Assembly: GCF_042652925.1 (NCBI RefSeq)
Contig: NZ_JBHSHC010000006.1
Span: forward strand, 1 to 64,000
Length of the DNA: 64,000 nucleotides
Source: Effusibacillus consociatus
GTDB lineage: Bacteria; Bacillota; Bacilli; Tumebacillales; Effusibacillaceae
Direction: 5' to 3'
This document shows positions 1 through 6,372 of the stretch, piece by piece. The translations under genes and the position numbers were made by a program. The stretch's first letter is position 1, and every line of letters begins with the position of its first letter. Below the pieces are notes generated by a model that searched no databases, was not told where the DNA came from, and saw only the letters and a list, made by a program, of their open reading frames with translations.

Positions 1-729
1 AGAGGGGGGCCAACCACCGTTCTGCGCCGGCGATGATCCAGTTGGCCAGCGTTTGACGTGAAAGTTCTACGCCCAGGCGCTGAAACTGCTGCTCCTGCCG
101 GTACAGCGGCAGGCTGTCTACATACTTTTGGCTCATCACATACGCCAACATCGACGGCGACACTAGACTGCCCGGCACCACAGGAGCGGGCATCGGCGCG
201 GTCACAATCGGTGTGCGGATCGCCTCCTGCTCGCACCGGCGGCAGCCATAGACATGGCACACATGCCGAACCACTTTGACTGCACATGCCGAACCACTTT
301 GACTTCCGCCGGGATGATCTTGAGCTCCTGCCGCGTCTCGGTGCTCATTTCGTGCAACGTGCCGGTGCAGCAGGGGCAGACCTGCTCCTCCTCGGTCAGC
401 CGGTATTCAATCGTCTCCACCGGCAACCCCTCAAGCTTCGTTTCTCGCGCTCCACGCGTTTTCTTTCGGCGGTAGGTGATGGTTTCCACGGTGGGTTCCG
501 GCACCGACGGATCGGCTTCGGCTTCCGCTTCGTTGAACATATCCAGCGTCAATTGACTCGGATCGGTTTTTTCACTGGATGCACAAAACCGCCGATGCTG
601 CGCGATACGGAACTGCTCCTCAAGCCAGGAGACTCTGGCCTTGAGCTCCGCATTCTGTTTCGCCAGTTCGATATTCTGGTTCCATAGTTCTTCAATTATA
701 GGTAGGGACATATCGGCTTGGTTTTCCAT
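1..729 (-). pseudogene. tnpC: IS66 transposase TnpC, frameshifted and cut by the window edge
   Basis: The N-terminal part has the leucine-rich coiled coil of IS66 transposases (about residues 10-45) followed by a Cys-rich zinc-binding segment (CPCC). The reading frame breaks at 260-304, where a 22-bp sequence occurs twice with a 23-bp period. Removing one 23-bp unit restores an open frame to position 1 with the expected second zinc pair (HVYGCRRCE) and the start of the DDE region (SQKYVDSLPLYRQEQ). The start is taken at the ATG at 729. As it stands the frame yields about 175 residues ending at 202, so it is a disrupted gene rather than a short protein. Confidence 0.85.
260..304. repeat. Tandem duplication with 23-bp period inside IS66 tnpC
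   Basis: Positions 260-281 and 283-304 are identical (core CATGCCGAACCACTTTGAC). The period of 23 is not a multiple of three and explains the frameshift in tnpC. It looks like a slippage duplication. Confidence 0.9.
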
Positions 730-810
730 AACCAAAGAAATTCGCCATCGCCCCTGATTCTCCTGCTATTGCCGGTGTCCATCGGGTGAACGTTTAGGAC
801 GGGTGGAGTC

Positions 811-1167
811 CTATAGGACGATCTCGGCCCGCACCTCAAGATGGGCCTGACGTTGTTCCAGAGAAAGGCCGTCCAGTAGCCAGCGCAATTGTCTGCGGCT
901 AATGGATATCGGTGCGGAGCAATTTTCGTTCGGCCAGGCAAACGTGCCGCGCTCCAGGCGTCGGTAAAACAGCCAGAAACCATTGTGCTCCCAGTAGAGC
1001 ATTTTCAACTTGTCGCGCCCACGATTGCAGAAGACAAATAAGCTGGGCGAAAACGGATCAAGTTGAAAACCTTCCTGCACGAGCGCGGCCAAGCTGTCAA
1101 TCGATTTACGCATATCCGTGCTGCCAGAAGCCAAATACACCCGATCCACCTGAATTTCGCTTAGCAT
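811..1167 (-). CDS. tnpB: IS66 family accessory protein TnpB (IS66 Orf2)
   Basis: This 118-residue protein belongs to the IS66 Orf2 family, a small protein encoded between tnpA and tnpC in complete IS66 elements and needed for their transposition. Recognisable family segments are VYLASGSTDMRKSIDSL near the N-terminus, LFVFCNRGRDKLKMLYWEHNG in the middle and the GFWLFYRRLERG block. The start overlaps the end of tnpA by a few bases, as is usual for these translationally coupled genes. Length is normal for the family and the frame is intact. The biochemical role of the protein is not well established. Confidence 0.93.
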   Translation of the reverse strand: MLSEIQVDRVYLASGSTDMRKSIDSLAALVQEGFQLDPFSPSLFVFCNRGRDKLKMLYWEHNGFWLFYRRLERGTFAWPNENCSAPISISRRQLRWLLDGLSLEQRQAHLEVRAEIVL

Positions 1168-1484
1168 AGGACTTGCAGTGCCTTGACGATATCGGCTAGC
1201 AGGGATGGTTCGAAGCCGGGTCTCACCTCAATGGTTGCCGAACCGACTTTGACTAGCAGGGGTGAGGCTCCGTCAGATGTCATTTCGTCCATATGAAGGG
1301 GAACCCACTGCGGTTTCCTGTTTGCTTGTGTTTGTTCATCAGCCTTTTTTAATTTTCGCATCCAATACCACAGTTGGCGCGGCGTAACCTTGTGGCGTTC
1401 ACACCAGATTGCAGTACGCTCTCCACTAGACCGGTAGTCTTGGATCCGAGCGATCCATACCTCTCTAAGCTCTGCTTGTGTCAT
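1161..1484 (-). CDS. tnpA: IS66 family protein TnpA (Orf1, HTH-like)
   Basis: A 107-residue protein of the IS66 TnpA (Orf1) type. Its N-terminal half carries a helix-turn-helix-like segment (SSGERTAIWCERHKVTPRQLWYWMRKLK, paraphrased region residues 19-47) typical of transposase-associated DNA-binding proteins. The C-terminal part ends in the family signature of a GSATIEVRPGF-like strand followed by a short helix. A strong ribosome-binding site (AAGGGGG) precedes the ATG. It is the first gene of the IS operon and overlaps tnpB. Confidence 0.9.
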   Translation of the reverse strand: MTQAELREVWIARIQDYRSSGERTAIWCERHKVTPRQLWYWMRKLKKADEQTQANRKPQWVPLHMDEMTSDGASPLLVKVGSATIEVRPGFEPSLLADIVKALQVLC

Positions 1485-1584
1485 AAAAAAATCCCCCTTG
1501 CTTCATTCTGAGGAAGATTATCTCATGGGGCAAAGCAGCTTTGTAGGTGTGCAGGATTTGACGCTTACTTTTTATTTGCCGGCC

Positions 1585-1616
1585 AAATAAAAAAAGTCCA
1601 GCTTTTTCAGCTAGAC
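1585..1616 (-). terminator. Rho-independent terminator, minus strand
   Basis: Read on the minus strand, GTCTAGCT-gaaaa-AGCTGGAC forms an 8-bp stem with one G-U pair and is followed by a T-rich run of about ten bases. It lies about 65 bp downstream of the small CxxC ORF and just outside the IS66 end. Confidence 0.7.
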
Positions 1617-1681
1617 CACGTACTTGTACCTGTACAATTCAACTGTTTGTGTCCTTTTTCGTATCATCTGACATATGGATG

Positions 1682-1813
1682 TTACACGTTCCAATATGGC
1701 AGTAAGCGTTTTCTACAAAGCGAAAACCCGTTTTGAAAATATGTGTGTTCGTTCACTTCAAGTAGTTGATTGCAATAAAGGCAAAAGAAATGGCTTTGTA
1801 CAACTTCCTTCAA
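1682..1813 (-). CDS. Hypothetical 43-residue CxxC microprotein
   Basis: A short reading frame with a near-perfect ribosome-binding site (GGAGGT, 7 nt before a TTG start). It encodes 43 residues with CLYC near the N-terminus and a third Cys at about residue 34, so it could bind a metal. It is followed after 65 bp by a good terminator on the same strand, which supports a real transcription unit. I do not recognise a family; small CxxC proteins are common in Bacilli. It could be chance, because it is short and starts with TTG. Confidence 0.4.
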   Translation of the reverse strand: MKEVVQSHFFCLYCNQLLEVNEHTYFQNGFSLCRKRLLPYWNV

Positions 1814-1923
1814 TGATGTTACCTCCTACGATATGTTGGAAGTTCTACATTCCTCCCGATTTACTTCTTATATTATTCGTCAAACATGCTAGATTTTCGA
1901 GTGCACATAGTGGCACGTATGTA

Positions 1924-2187
1924 TTAAAGGTTTTTATAGAGGTCACCGCGACTGGAAACCTTGATGATCAAAACAATTAATTGTTCGTTTTCAACTGAAA
2001 AAACGATCCGAAAGTCCCCCACACGTTTCCGGAAGAGGCTTTCGCCACCTTCCAAGGGCTTGACATTTTTATCAAGGTACGGGTTCTCGGCTAACTCAAG
2101 AATGGCGTTTCGGATCCGCAATCGTGTGGGTTTGTCCAGTTTCTTAATATACTTTTCAACCTCTTTGCGGAAGATCACTTTATACAT
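1924..2187 (-). CDS. RelE/ParE-superfamily toxin of a type II toxin-antitoxin pair
   Basis: An 87-residue basic protein of the RelE/ParE fold: N-terminal YKVIFRKEVEKYIKKLDK, the central LEGGESLFRKRVGDFRIVF segment and a final beta strand (LIVLIIKVSSRGDLY). RelE-type members cleave mRNA on the ribosome; ParE-type members target gyrase; the sequence alone does not decide between them, though the GDFRIVF block is typical of RelE-like RNases. It overlaps the antitoxin gene by 8 bp. The ATG at 2187 is preferred over the adjacent ATG at 2190. The pair lies next to a transposon resolution site, a position favoured by passenger toxin-antitoxin modules of Tn3-family elements. Confidence 0.85.
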   Translation of the reverse strand: MYKVIFRKEVEKYIKKLDKPTRLRIRNAILELAENPYLDKNVKPLEGGESLFRKRVGDFRIVFSVENEQLIVLIIKVSSRGDLYKNL

Positions 2188-2419
2188 CATTACTCAGGTC
2201 TCCAAAAACCTCATCAAAAGTGACATACTCGCCTTTCGCCACTTCCTCTTTGGCCTTTTTTGCCTCAGCCAAAATTTCGACCAGCTCTTCCGGAGTCAAA
2301 TCGTCACTATCTTTTTCGCCTTCAAAAATGATTTTGGGCAGCGCCTTCACAAGTCTCTCGTACCGATCTTCAGGTAACAGGTCAATGATGCGGTGGAACT
2401 TTTCTTTTGGCATCGACAT
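2180..2419 (-). CDS. Antitoxin of the RelE-type pair
   Basis: A 79-residue acidic protein encoded directly upstream of and overlapping the toxin gene. The start at 2419 is set by GGAGG 7 nt upstream; a longer frame to 2482 would run into the recombinase binding sites and lacks a ribosome-binding site. The protein has an N-terminal helical segment (MSMPKEKFHRIIDLLPEDRYERLVKALPKI region) and an acidic C-terminal helix ending in YVTFDEVFGDL, the pattern of RelE-neutralising antitoxins. It probably autoregulates the pair, but no operator was identified with certainty. Confidence 0.75.
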   Translation of the reverse strand: MSMPKEKFHRIIDLLPEDRYERLVKALPKIIFEGEKDSDDLTPEELVEILAEAKKAKEEVAKGEYVTFDEVFGDLSNDV

Positions 2420-2435
2420 AGCGATTCCTCCATAA

Positions 2436-2534
2436 TGTCCGCTAATTGATATTAGCGGTAATTGTATGTATCTTAAATTCACCCTTGATGTCCGCTAATG
2501 TATGAATTAAGATAAGATTATCATGTCCGCTAAT
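2436..2534. promoter_or_regulatory. Internal resolution site (IRS) of a Tn4430-like Tn3 transposon
   Basis: Four copies of the motif TGTCCGCTAAT lie just upstream of the tyrosine recombinase gene. Two form an inverted pair, CCGCTAAT-TGAT-ATTAGCGG (2436-2460, second arm TACCGCTAAT), and two are direct copies at 2489-2499 and 2524-2534, 35 bp apart. This IR1-IR2 core plus DR1-DR2 accessory arrangement is the known layout of the IRS of Tn4430, where TnpI binds all four motifs and recombines at the core. The assignment to TnpI is by position and pattern. Confidence 0.8.
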
Positions 2535-2564
2535 GTAAGTCAAGAATTTGGAGGGTTTCCGACA

Positions 2565-3488
2565 GTGAGCATCCCAAAGGTAATATCCGCACAAGGAGAA
2601 CAAATAATTAACGATTTCATATACATCCTCTCCACGGAGGAAGACTTGAATCCAAAAACTTTGAAGGAATATGCAAGTGATCTGAAACAGTTTATTGGAT
2701 GGTTTGAGAGTTCTGAACAAGACAACCAGGAAGAGGATATTGCTTTTCGATTAGAGGATGTGGCCACCCCCACGTTGACCCGATACCGGGAAGTCATGCA
2801 AAAAACAATGGAATTAAAGCCGGCAACTATCAACCGCCGCTTAATTACACTTAAACGATTTTTTGAGTGGGCGACTACCGAAGGACGTATCCGCCGTGAT
2901 CCTTCAAAGCCGGTGAAGTTAGTTCCGGCAGAAAAGACAAGCCCCCGACAGATGACAGAAAAAGAAGAAGCCGCTTTGGTTGCTGCGGCGGAACACAGCG
3001 GTACGTTACGAGATCAGACCATTATTATTGTAATGCTTCATACGGGCCTTCGCACAATGGAAGTTTGCGACCTGGCACCAGAAGATATCAATATTGGAAA
3101 ACGCAGTGGAAATGTAACTGTACGGTCCGGCAAGCGAAATAAACAAAGAGAAGTTCCCCTAAACTCCACATGCAGAGCTGCTTTGGAAAAATATGTGTTT
3201 ACACTGCCGCCAGGCAGCAAGTATTTGTTTCCATCTGAAAAAACTGGCGGAAGGCTGAGCGAACGGGCACTTCGGCATCGGATTCAAAAATATATGAAAT
3301 TGGCGAGACTTGAAGGGCTAAGCGCTCATGATCTACGACATCGATTTGGGTACGTTATGGCAGTAAATACACCTTTGCACCGACTGGCTCAAATTATGGG
3401 GCATGACAGCTTAGATACGACAATGATATACGTTAAGGCGACCCAAGCGGATTTACAGTCCGAGGTTGAAAAAATTGCTTGGCAATAG
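2565..3488 (+). CDS. tnpI: Tyrosine recombinase TnpI (cointegrate resolvase)
   Basis: A 307-residue XerC-like tyrosine recombinase. An N-terminal core-binding (SAM-like) domain (about residues 10-110) is followed by a catalytic domain with Arg163 (HTGLRTMEV), the lysine hairpin (GKRNKQREVPL), His255/Arg258 (HDLRHRF), His280 (GHDSL) and the nucleophile Tyr289 (IYVKA), so all active-site residues are present. A GTG start at 2565 with GGAGGG 9 nt upstream is preferred; the frame is open to an ATG at 2523, but that lies inside the recombinase binding repeats. Its position between a four-motif IRS and a Tn3-type tnpA start identifies it as TnpI, which resolves transposition cointegrates in Tn4430-like elements. 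Confidence 0.85.
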   Translation: MSIPKVISAQGEQIINDFIYILSTEEDLNPKTLKEYASDLKQFIGWFESSEQDNQEEDIAFRLEDVATPTLTRYREVMQKTMELKPATINRRLITLKRFFEWATTEGRIRRDPSKPVKLVPAEKTSPRQMTEKEEAALVAAAEHSGTLRDQTIIIVMLHTGLRTMEVCDLAPEDINIGKRSGNVTVRSGKRNKQREVPLNSTCRAALEKYVFTLPPGSKYLFPSEKTGGRLSERALRHRIQKYMKLARLEGLSAHDLRHRFGYVMAVNTPLHRLAQIMGHDSLDTTMIYVKATQADLQSEVEKIAWQ

Positions 3489-3538
3489 GAAAGGCATTTC
3501 ATTCATAAACAGCCTAGAGATCGAAAAGGGATGAGATC

Positions 3539-3697
3539 ATGCCAGTTGATTTTCTTACAACGGAACAGGAGGCGAGGTATGGCCGTTTTACGAGCGATCC
3601 GACCCCTGAACAATTAGCGAGATATTTCTGGTTAGACGATCAGGATCAAGCCCTCATTTGGGAACGTCGGGGTGATCATAATCAGTTAGGCTCTTAA
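3539..3697 (+). pseudogene. tnpA: Tn3-family transposase TnpA, N-terminal stub only
   Basis: The 52-residue frame begins MPVDFLTTEQEARYGRF and contains RYFWLDDQDQALIWERRGDHN, the start of the DUF4158 N-terminal domain of Tn3-family transposases (normally close to 1000 residues). The match stops after NQLG, where the sequence changes and a stop appears. AAAGGG precedes the ATG. The gene starts 50 bp after tnpI on the same strand, the Tn4430 order. More than 95 percent of the transposase is missing, so the element is dead unless helped in trans. Confidence 0.85.
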
Positions 3698-3799
3698 ATT
3701 CAAAGATCTTCGAAAAGTGGAAAGAAACTCGTAAAAACCTTGAAAAGACAGCGTTAAAGCAAGGCTGCCGTAAACAGCCCGTGTCACATGATCGGGTAA

Positions 3800-4016
3800 T
3801 CAGTTTGCAGCAACTTCCGTCAGTCCGGGAATGATGAAGAGTTCCCTGGTTTTGAGACCGAGCGTAATGACGCTCTTTCCCAGCTTGGTCAGGTAGTACT
3901 TCCTTTGTACCGGGGACTTTCTTCACAATCCCGTGAACACGAAGGCGCTTCAAGATACGGGAAACCGAAGCCGGACTAAGTGTGCCTTGCAAAAAAAGTC
4001 GTCTCGCCCATGTCAT
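3800..4016 (-). pseudogene. Winged-helix DNA-binding fragment with frameshift
   Basis: One minus-strand frame encodes LQGTLSPASVSRILKRLRVHGIVKKVPGT, a winged-helix recognition segment. A shift into another frame near 3900 continues with KYYLTKLGKSVITLGLKTREL and ends VAAN-stop at 3800. Together the two parts read as one wHTH domain, as in C-terminal regions of larger mobile-element proteins, so this is probably the decayed 3' end of a longer gene. The function of the parent family is not known to me. Confidence 0.55.
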
Positions 4017-4271
4017 CTTTCCCCATCCCCGCTTGCTCCTACAGCCACAAGGCTTCTCCGCCTCTTTACAACATCTCCCAAAATTACCAAAGTAATTATA
4101 GTCGTGAGATGAAACAGGAGAAAATCGAGGTCAGAACGGGAAAAAACGGGATAAAAAAAGCAATTAAAGTCGAACTAAGAGCAGGGGGAAAGGCAGGGAA
4201 AAAGATTCGGGATAGGGCAAAAGATAATCGGAGGAAATGATCGAGAAAAAACAGGAGAAAAACGCTTGAAT
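4017..4271. other. Gene-free stretch, no recognisable content
   Basis: Purine-rich sequence at 4100-4260 gives an open plus-strand frame of low-complexity Lys/Gly/Arg codons without a ribosome-binding site. I see no gene, repeat or regulatory signal I can support here. Confidence 0.5.
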
Positions 4272-4300
4272 CCCTTGTACCACAAGGGTTTTCTTCTTTT
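4272..4300 (+). terminator. Rho-independent terminator
   Basis: CCCTTGT-ACC-ACAAGGG is a perfect 7-bp stem followed by TTTTCTTCTTTT on the plus strand. No intact plus-strand gene lies upstream, so it is probably a leftover of a decayed gene. Confidence 0.65.
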
Positions 4301-4330
4301 CCCCTCCCAATAAATCCTCTCCCCTGATTT

Positions 4331-4382
4331 AAGAAAAGAGCCGAGGAAATACAGGAGTGGATACCCGCTTCTCGCTCGGCTC
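4331..4382 (-). terminator. Possible original distal terminator of the glmS transcript
   Basis: On the minus strand GAGCCGAG (4382-4375) pairs with CTCGGCTC (4345-4338) across a 29-base loop and is followed by TTTTCTT. Before the Tn7-like insertion this would have lain about 100 bp beyond the glmS hairpin in the direction of glmS transcription. The long loop weakens the call. Confidence 0.4.
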
Positions 4383-4387
4383 GTAAC

Positions 4388-4447
4388 ATGACTTTTTAGG
4401 CTTTAACACGACTTTTTAGGCTTTTAGATGACTTTGATTGGTTTTTA
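4388..4447. repeat. Three tandem imperfect 20-bp repeats abutting the transposon left flank
   Basis: The units at 4388, 4408 and 4428 share GACTTTTTAGGCTTT (third unit only partly: GACTTTGATTGG). The 20-bp period resembles the spacing of transposase-binding sites in Tn7-type ends. They lie directly outside the target duplication at 4450. Confidence 0.6.
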
Positions 4448-4449
4448 CA

Positions 4450-4454
4450 ACAGC
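4450..4454. repeat. Target-site duplication, left copy (ACAGC)
   Basis: ACAGC directly precedes the element terminus TGTTCGATG. The identical 5 bp follow the other terminus at 24615-24619. Five-bp duplications are the rule for Tn7. Confidence 0.9.
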
Positions 4455-4464
4455 TGTTCGATGA

Positions 4465-4605
4465 AAATAAAGTATTAGACAGGAGTTGTTGATGTGGCGC
4501 GGTTTTTTGAGTTTGAAAATCGTCAGCTTTTGAAAAATAAGTTTTAGACTAAGTATCTAGATTAGATTCTAAATACGAAAACCCAGGAAAATAAAGTATT
4601 AGACT
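4465..4605. repeat. Left-end TnsB-type binding sites (three dispersed copies)
   Basis: AAATAAAGTATTAGACW occurs at 4465-4481 and 4589-4605, and a variant AAATAAGTTTTAGACT at about 4534-4550. The spacing (69 and 55 bp) is loose, as at the Tn7 left end. The same motif occurs in opposite orientation at the right end. Confidence 0.85.
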
Positions 4606-4663
4606 GGAGAAAAAAGTGACGATAAACTTGCTTCCACAGGCACCTTGTTATTAGTTAGATAGC

Positions 4664-4731
4664 TAGTTCCCCCTGAAAAAATGACGAAAGTGGAGAGCCA
4701 TCTCTTAAATCGATTTTTTCAGGGGTAACTA
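4664..4731. repeat. Inverted repeat at the broken end of the TIR gene
   Basis: CCCCTGAAAAAA (4670-4681) and TTTTTTCAGGGG (4714-4725) are perfect inverses; the match extends with one mismatch to about 18 bp per arm, around a 32-bp centre. The right arm covers the stop codon of the truncated TIR gene. No clear U-tract follows on either strand, so it may be the scar of a small inserted element rather than a simple terminator. Confidence 0.7.
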
Positions 4732-5630
4732 ACTAGTTCTCTCTTAAGAAATTCTTTATCGCTCGTCCAATCACAGTATATATTGAGATAATGTTTGTTG
4801 AGAGCTTTAATTACTTTCTTGATAACATCGGAATCTAGAAAACTATGAGAAATAAATACATCAAAAACCTTTTGGTTCTGAAGATTATTGCTTTCAATTC
4901 TGTTTAATAAATCCAGAGGGGTCATGAAAAACTGACTTGTCTCAGTCATGTAACTCTTTTCTTTACCTTTAAACTTTTTTCTTAATTTCACATAGTTTCC
5001 CATCAGTTGCAAATGTCTAAACGCCATGTTGCTAATCTGGTTATTCCGTTCACTGTCATTAAGCTTGTAGAAAAATTCTAGGACTTTATTGGATTTATAT
5101 TTTTGTAGTTCATTAAATATTTCCAACTTTCCTTCCAAACTTATTCCTCTTTGGTGATAAGCAGCAATAAATGCATCAATATATAGTGGTTCAACATTTT
5201 GAATAAGTTCATTTTCTTTAGCGATCTTGTCATTTTTACTCTTAATAGCGATTTGCCTCTTAACCTTAAAACTGTTGAACTTTTCTTGATAACCCAGCCT
5301 ATCAAAGTTAGCTTTGTGCTTAATAAGCATACCTTTAGATAGCATGTGTTTGACTTTAGGCAGATTAAGAAAATGCTTCCTCGGTGGGTCAGGCTTGTAC
5401 CTGATTTTCTTACCAATTTTTCGCAAGAATTCATCTTTCTTTTTATAGTGTTGATAACGTTGGTTTAGTTCGCACCACTCATGCGGATACAACTCTTTAA
5501 ATAAATTTAACAGTGTATCCGCGTTATAATTATAAGGTAGGACTTCTGATAGGCGTCTCAATATTTGTGTAATTTTTTTATTGATCCGCATCGTTTCTCC
5601 AACATATTTTCTTTTTGTTACACCCGGCAT
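4719..5630 (-). CDS. TIR-domain protein with N-terminal helical domain, 3'-truncated
   Basis: A 303-residue protein with a mainly helical, Lys-rich N-terminal region of about 250 residues that I do not recognise, followed by the start of a TIR domain (VFDVFISHSFLDSDVIKKVIKAL, about residues 252-275). The frame stops after KEFLKRELVSYP, about 45 residues into the TIR fold, so the alphaC region carrying the catalytic Glu is missing. The stop lies in an inverted repeat, pointing to a lost 3' end. It follows thsA-thsB on the same strand; Thoeris loci often have several thsB-type TIR genes, so this was probably a second sensor. A start at 5591 (GGAG 6 nt before ATG) is an alternative. It is probably inactive as an NADase. 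Confidence 0.75.
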   Translation of the reverse strand: MPGVTKRKYVGETMRINKKITQILRRLSEVLPYNYNADTLLNLFKELYPHEWCELNQRYQHYKKKDEFLRKIGKKIRYKPDPPRKHFLNLPKVKHMLSKGMLIKHKANFDRLGYQEKFNSFKVKRQIAIKSKNDKIAKENELIQNVEPLYIDAFIAAYHQRGISLEGKLEIFNELQKYKSNKVLEFFYKLNDSERNNQISNMAFRHLQLMGNYVKLRKKFKGKEKSYMTETSQFFMTPLDLLNRIESNNLQNQKVFDVFISHSFLDSDVIKKVIKALNKHYLNIYCDWTSDKEFLKRELVSYP

Positions 5631-5673
5631 GTACTATATCCCCTAAAATGATCGTTATCAATGCATCTCTAAT

Positions 5674-6348
5674 TTACACACTTTTTCGAATGTTATATGA
5701 ATCTATATTTTCATTAATGTCGTATGCTATCTGAAGATAATAATCGATATTATCAATAAAATCGACCCACTTAACCGATCGTATATATGAGGCTTCCCCG
5801 GTGTATACCTTGTTTAATTCACTATGGTTACTACAATCGTTATAAGTAGGAGATTTTATGTTAAACATATTTTCTCTCAATATTGTAAATAAAGTATAGG
5901 TCTTTAGTGTCCTACAATTACAGTAGGGACACGAGTTATCCAGGATGAAATATTCGTAGCTATTATTTTGATCTGGCAAAACAACTGCCAGCAATGCATT
6001 GGCATCACTAGTCCTTCCGTTTCTCGTAAGTTCTTTCAACGAATACGAGATCTCCCAAGGGATCCACTGGTCTTCTTCGCTGACAAATGCCGATTTCATA
6101 TTCTTTGAAATAAACACAATGGTGATACTACTATCAAAGATCTTATCCTTTAATTTAGTCCAAATCGTTTCATCCTTGAATTCACTAAGGTCTTCACCGT
6201 CAGCTTCACCTTTGTTAATGTGATCGTCTTCCTTTAGTTTGTCTTGAAGCTCATCTACATAATGTCTTACAGTTGTAGAATAGTCGTTATTTAGAGGATA
6301 TACATTGCTATCGGAATACTTATAGGAAATAAAAATCTTTCTCCCCAT
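5674..6348 (-). CDS. thsB: Thoeris TIR-domain protein ThsB (signal-producing sensor)
   Basis: A 224-residue protein with an N-terminal TIR-like fold: KIFISYKYSD (residues 4-13), a long first loop, TIVFISKNM (76-84) and QWIPWEISYSL (94-104), where Glu99 sits at the position of the TIR catalytic Glu. The C-terminal part has a CPYC motif (140-143) and no recognised domain. In Thoeris, ThsB detects phage infection and makes a cyclic ADP-ribose isomer that activates ThsA. It lies 24 bp downstream of thsA in the same orientation, completing the minimal system. The ATG at 6348 with GGGGAG 8 nt upstream is preferred to the GTG at 6357, which overlaps that ribosome-binding site. Confidence 0.88.
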   Translation of the reverse strand: MGRKIFISYKYSDSNVYPLNNDYSTTVRHYVDELQDKLKEDDHINKGEADGEDLSEFKDETIWTKLKDKIFDSSITIVFISKNMKSAFVSEEDQWIPWEISYSLKELTRNGRTSDANALLAVVLPDQNNSYEYFILDNSCPYCNCRTLKTYTLFTILRENMFNIKSPTYNDCSNHSELNKVYTGEASYIRSVKWVDFIDNIDYYLQIAYDINENIDSYNIRKSV

Positions 6349-6372
6349 TTTATTCACTCCCCAAATTATTCT

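Larger units (their letters stand above)
1..1568 (-). mobile_element. IS66-family insertion sequence, left part outside the window
   Basis: Three minus-strand genes in the order tnpA, tnpB, tnpC make up the standard IS66 layout. The right boundary is placed at 1568 because the sequence there ends TTTGACGCTTAC, the inverse of the GTAAGCG terminal repeat characteristic of IS66 ends. The other end lies beyond position 1, so the flanking duplication cannot be checked. tnpC carries a frameshift, so this copy is probably unable to move by itself. Confidence 0.88.

Noticed and set aside
1675..1980. Plus-strand frame of 101 codons left of the toxin gene
   Set aside because: No ribosome-binding site, overlaps the 3' end of the toxin gene on the other strand, and no recognisable domain.
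3980..4240. Open plus-strand frame of 86 codons, Lys/Gly/Arg-rich
   Set aside because: Low-complexity purine-rich DNA, no ribosome-binding site and no family resemblance.
4096..4389. Open minus-strand frame of 97 codons
   Set aside because: It is the complement of the same purine-rich stretch, giving Phe/Leu-rich nonsense, and crosses two terminator-like hairpins.
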